From: Chitinophagaceae bacterium
Lineage (GTDB): Bacteria > Bacteroidota > Bacteroidia > Chitinophagales > Chitinophagaceae
Assembly (NCBI GenBank): GCA_017853235.1
Contig: JAFMJX010000077.1
Location: forward strand, 1 to 8,283
Direction of reading: 5' to 3'
Length of the DNA stretch: 8,283 nucleotides
Made by a program: the position numbers and the translations under genes. The notes under the pieces were generated by a model that saw nothing but the letters and a program-made list of their open reading frames with translations, did not search any database and was not told where the DNA came from. Below are positions 6,197 to 8,283 of the stretch, piece after piece. Numbering within the stretch: the first letter of the stretch is position 1; each line of letters begins with the position of its first letter.

Positions 6197-6850
6197 TTAT
6201 GGTTGCACTTTTAATCTGTTGATATACTTATCTGCCATAAAACCTCTTTCAGTTTTAGGGTATTTCGTTTTAATATCTTTATAAATTGAAATGGCATCAT
6301 CTGCTTTTCCATTTAGTTCAAGTAAGCTAGCTGCTCGGTATAAATATTCAGCAGAAATGGCCTCATCTTCTGGAAAATGCCCGCCTGCCTTTTTGTAAAA
6401 ACTTATGGCTTCGTCATTATTTTTTAATTCAGAATAAGCATCTCCAATAGTGCCATATGCAATAGCTTGAATTTGTTTTGCATTGGTAGAAAAATCTTTT
6501 AAATACTCAATGGCTTTGTTAAAATCATTGTTACGATAATAACTCACTCCTGCATAGTATTTGGCTAAATTAGCAGCATTTGTACCACTAAATTCTTTGA
6601 TGATATATAAAACACCTTTGCTGCGACCATCTCCATTTAAAACTAAATTAGAGGAATCCATTGCAAAATATTTTTCAGCAGCAAAAATGGCGTCAGCTGC
6701 TTTTTCTTCTCTAGGTTTTTGATATAATTCGGTATACCCAACATACCCAGCCAATGCAATTACTACAAAGGCTATCACATAAGTCAATGATTTTTTATTG
6801 GCATTAACAAAGTCTAAAAATGGGTGTTTTTCCTGCTGTAAGTCGCTCAT
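6197..6850 (-). CDS. membrane-anchored tetratricopeptide-repeat protein (YfgM-like layout)
   Basis: The 217-residue product has a short N-terminal tail with K19-K20 just before one hydrophobic span at about 22-40. That arrangement predicts an N-in signal anchor with the rest outside the cytoplasm. The soluble part carries TPR-type helix pairs: about 96-123 (AKYYAGVSYYRNNDFNKAIE), about 127-163 (YGTIGDAYSELKNNDEAIS) and about 167-215 (YLYRAASLLELNGKADDAIS). The spacing of small and aromatic residues is that expected for TPRs. The same layout is seen in E. coli YfgM, which associates with the Sec translocon and periplasmic chaperones, but that role is only an analogy. The gene starts 16 nt after pdhA on the same strand and ends at the strong hairpin terminator, so it is very probably the last gene of a pdhA transcript. 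A functional link to pyruvate dehydrogenase is not obvious. Confidence 0.85.
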   Translation of the reverse strand: MSDLQQEKHPFLDFVNANKKSLTYVIAFVVIALAGYVGYTELYQKPREEKAADAIFAAEKYFAMDSSNLVLNGDGRSKGVLYIIKEFSGTNAANLAKYYAGVSYYRNNDFNKAIEYLKDFSTNAKQIQAIAYGTIGDAYSELKNNDEAISFYKKAGGHFPEDEAISAEYLYRAASLLELNGKADDAISIYKDIKTKYPKTERGFMADKYINRLKVQP

Positions 6851-6866
6851 ATTGTTATTTTATAAA

Positions 6867-7862
6867 TTAATCTACTATGAATGGATAATCTTGATCAATG
6901 TAAACATCTTTGTACACTTCACTATCATCTGGCCAAGGGCTTTCTTCCGCAAATTTAACAGATGCTTCCACAATTACTGAAATCTTATCATCAATTGCTT
7001 TTAATTCAGCTTCTGTTGCGAAATTATTGTCAAGAATAGTGTGGTATACTTTAGTAATTGGATCTTGGTTTTTATATTCTTCCACTTCGTCTTTGGTACG
7101 ATATTTTTGAGGATCAGATACAGAGTGGCCTTTGTATCGATAAGTCTTCATTTCTAAAAGAGTAGGGCCATCACCTTCACGAGCACGTTTTACTGCTCGA
7201 CTTACGCCTTCATGAACAGCTTCTGCGGTCATACCATCAATTTTATCTGCTGGCATTTCGTAAGCATCTGCTAATTTATAAATATCAATCACGTTGCTGG
7301 TTCTTTCAATCGAAGTACCCATGGCGTAATTATTGTTTTCACAAATAAATACCACTGGTAACTTCCACAACATTGCTAAATTGAAAACTTCATGTAACAT
7401 ACCTTGTCTTGCTGCTCCATCTCCGAAAAAACATAAAACAACATTATTTGAACCTCTGTATTGTTCTGCAAATGCCAAACCTGCTCCAGTTCCAATTTGT
7501 GCTCCTACAATTCCATGACCTCCAAAAAAGTAATGCTCCTTGCTAAAAAAGTGCATACTTCCTCCTTTTCCTTTGGAACAACCAGTAGCTTTACCATATA
7601 ATTCAGCCATAGCAGAATTTGGACTCATGCCTTTTGCTAAAGCTAAACCATGGTCTCTGTATCCCGTAATAAATGGGTCTTCTTGATTGGTTGCCGTCAT
7701 ACATCCAGCCGCAATGGCTTCCTGACCGTTATAGACGTGGAAAAAACCACGAATTTTTCCAGCCATTTTATACATTTCTTCCGACTTGGACTCAAATTGA
7801 CGGATTAATTGCATCAATTCGTACCAATATAAATAGGTTTCTTTAGAAAATTTTTGGGCCAC
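6867..7862 (-). CDS. pdhA: pyruvate dehydrogenase E1 component, alpha subunit
   Basis: The 331-residue protein is a full-length thiamine-diphosphate-dependent E1-alpha, which decarboxylates pyruvate and acetylates lipoyl-E2 together with E1-beta. Visible motifs are RGFFHVYNGQEA (38-49), TGYRDHG (66-72), GGSMHFF (100-106), the ThDP/Mg motif GDGAARQG (147-154) closing with ENNNYAMGTS (175-184), and the loop YRYKGHSVSDPQKY with the conserved histidine. The start is GTG at 7860-7862. The only upstream codons before an in-frame TAA are ACT and AGG, and the first internal ATG (residue 17) would remove conserved N-terminal helix sequence. No E1-beta or E2 gene is adjacent, so the rest of the complex is encoded elsewhere. 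pruA ends 63 nt upstream on the same strand, but pdhA has its own promoter candidate. A TPR gene follows after 16 nt. Confidence 0.96.
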   Translation of the reverse strand: MAQKFSKETYLYWYELMQLIRQFESKSEEMYKMAGKIRGFFHVYNGQEAIAAGCMTATNQEDPFITGYRDHGLALAKGMSPNSAMAELYGKATGCSKGKGGSMHFFSKEHYFFGGHGIVGAQIGTGAGLAFAEQYRGSNNVVLCFFGDGAARQGMLHEVFNLAMLWKLPVVFICENNNYAMGTSIERTSNVIDIYKLADAYEMPADKIDGMTAEAVHEGVSRAVKRAREGDGPTLLEMKTYRYKGHSVSDPQKYRTKDEVEEYKNQDPITKVYHTILDNNFATEAELKAIDDKISVIVEASVKFAEESPWPDDSEVYKDVYIDQDYPFIVD

Positions 7863-7864
7863 AG

Positions 7865-7870
7865 TCCTTT
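7865..7870 (-). promoter_or_regulatory. Shine-Dalgarno-like AAAGGA before the GTG start of pdhA
   Basis: Minus-strand AAAGGA stands two bases before the GTG of pdhA. It is the clearest purine-rich ribosome-site candidate noticed next to a start codon in the window; the other starts have A/T-rich leaders. The spacing is shorter than the usual 5-9 nt, so its use is uncertain, but it is consistent with the need to support a non-ATG start. Confidence 0.35.
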
Positions 7871-7882
7871 ATTTTTGAGGAG

Positions 7883-7917
7883 CAAATATACTGTTTTCTG
7901 ATATAAATCGGTACAAA
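7883..7917 (-). promoter_or_regulatory. candidate pdhA promoter (TTTG, 23 nt, TATATTTG)
   Basis: On the minus strand TATATTTG at 7890-7883 matches the -7 consensus TAnnTTTG exactly. TTTG at 7917-7914 lies 23 nt upstream, within the TTG-N17-23-TAnnTTTG pattern described for Flavobacterium. This is the only candidate promoter in the window with both elements. The predicted leader is about 14 nt and includes the AAAGGA before the GTG start. Confidence 0.55.
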
Positions 7918-7922
7918 ACAGT
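7890..7922. repeat. inverted repeat ACTGTTTT-N17-AAAACAGT in the pdhA promoter
   Basis: The arms at 7890-7897 and 7915-7922 are perfect 8-bp complements separated by 17 nt. The left arm touches the first base of the -7 box and the right arm covers most of the TTTG element, so the symmetric site spans the spacer of the pdhA promoter. It could be an operator for a dimeric regulator. It could also be a weak hairpin after the pruA stop, but the stem has only two G-C pairs and no strong T-run, which argues against an efficient terminator. Confidence 0.4.
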
Positions 7923-7925
7923 TGT

Positions 7926-8283
7926 TTAAGCTTCGTTTAAAAATGGGTATTTATAATCGGTAGGAGGGTTAAAGGTCTCTTTGATGGTTCTGGCACTTAG
8001 CCAACGGTATAAATTTAGCATACTTCCTGCCTTATCATTGGTTCCAGAAGCTCTAGCACCACCAAAAGGCTGTTGACCAACCACTGCCCCCGTAGGCTTG
8101 TCATTGATATAAAAATTACCTGCTGCATGTCTTAATTTTTCAGTAGCCAATTCGATGGAAGCTCGATCCTGAGAAAGTACCGCTCCAGTTAAAGCATATT
8201 TAGATGTAGTATCTACTAATTCCAATGCTTTTTCAAATTGATTTGTGGGATAGGTATAAATGGTTAAAAATGGCCCAAAAATT
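7926..8283 (-). CDS. pruA: L-glutamate gamma-semialdehyde dehydrogenase (1-pyrroline-5-carboxylate dehydrogenase), C-terminal part
   Basis: The frame is open from the window edge to a TAA at 7926-7928, giving about 118 C-terminal residues of a protein usually around 540 long; the start and catalytic cysteine lie beyond 8283. The visible part begins FGPFLTIYTY, the segment after the conserved glutamate of aldehyde dehydrogenases. It continues with LVDTTSKYALTGAVLSQDR, GNFYINDKPTGAVVGQQPFG, GGARASGTNDKAGS and the tail RTIKETFNPPTDYKYPF. These blocks identify the P5C-dehydrogenase (ALDH4-like) branch, which uses NAD+ to oxidise glutamate semialdehyde to glutamate in proline breakdown. No proline dehydrogenase domain is visible in this part, as expected for either stand-alone PruA or the end of a larger protein. 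pdhA follows after 63 nt but appears separately promoted. Confidence 0.95.
   Translation of the reverse strand, partial: IFGPFLTIYTYPTNQFEKALELVDTTSKYALTGAVLSQDRASIELATEKLRHAAGNFYINDKPTGAVVGQQPFGGARASGTNDKAGSMLNLYRWLSARTIKETFNPPTDYKYPFLNEA

Noticed and set aside
7870..7877. TATTTTTG on the plus strand upstream of the pdhA GTG
   Set aside because: It points towards the 3' end of pruA, where no plus-strand gene exists, so it is most likely a chance match.

Overview
The window looks like ordinary chromosomal core DNA of a member of the Bacteroidota, most likely the Chitinophagaceae or a close relative. The evidence is the AT-rich composition, TAnnTTTG-type promoter boxes, near absence of Shine-Dalgarno sequences, and protein families typical of that phylum: an HU-CCDC81 protein, a fused SpmA-SpmB protein, and Bacteroidota-type PdhA and PruA. 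The genus cannot be fixed from sequence alone. No tRNA, rRNA, CRISPR array, insertion sequence or phage gene was seen, and no gene-free stretch exceeds about 100 bases.

Layout from left to right. (1) A plus-strand group at 1-1613: the 3' end of an outer-membrane beta-barrel gene, a small tail-anchored HU-like protein and a zinc-ribbon SAM methyltransferase. The genes are separated by only 2 nt each, so they are almost certainly one transcription unit. (2) A minus-strand pair at 1606-3584: ychF (ribosome-associated ATPase) followed by a lipoprotein glutaminyl cyclase, whose 3' end overlaps the methyltransferase by 8 nt tail to tail. (3) A divergent plus-strand gene at 3663-4895 encoding a fused SpmA-SpmB membrane protein. 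(4) A minus-strand run at 4904-8283. In transcription order it holds pruA (3' part only), pdhA, a membrane-anchored TPR protein, a strong hairpin terminator, a LutA-like CCG-domain Fe-S protein and an EVE-domain protein.

Functionally the right half leans towards central carbon and redox metabolism: proline/glutamate-semialdehyde oxidation, pyruvate dehydrogenase E1-alpha, and a lactate-oxidation-type Fe-S subunit. The left half leans towards envelope and housekeeping functions. pdhA and the TPR gene probably share a transcript that ends at the hairpin at 6138-6172. The LutA-like gene restarts from its own promoter just beyond it.

I found no convincing new defence, mobile or biosynthetic system. 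The observations most worth a second look are the HU-CCDC81 protein reduced to a tail anchor with no periplasmic domain, the inverted repeat inside the pdhA promoter, the nearly leaderless promoter of the LutA-like gene, and the spore-maturation fusion in a presumably non-sporulating lineage.
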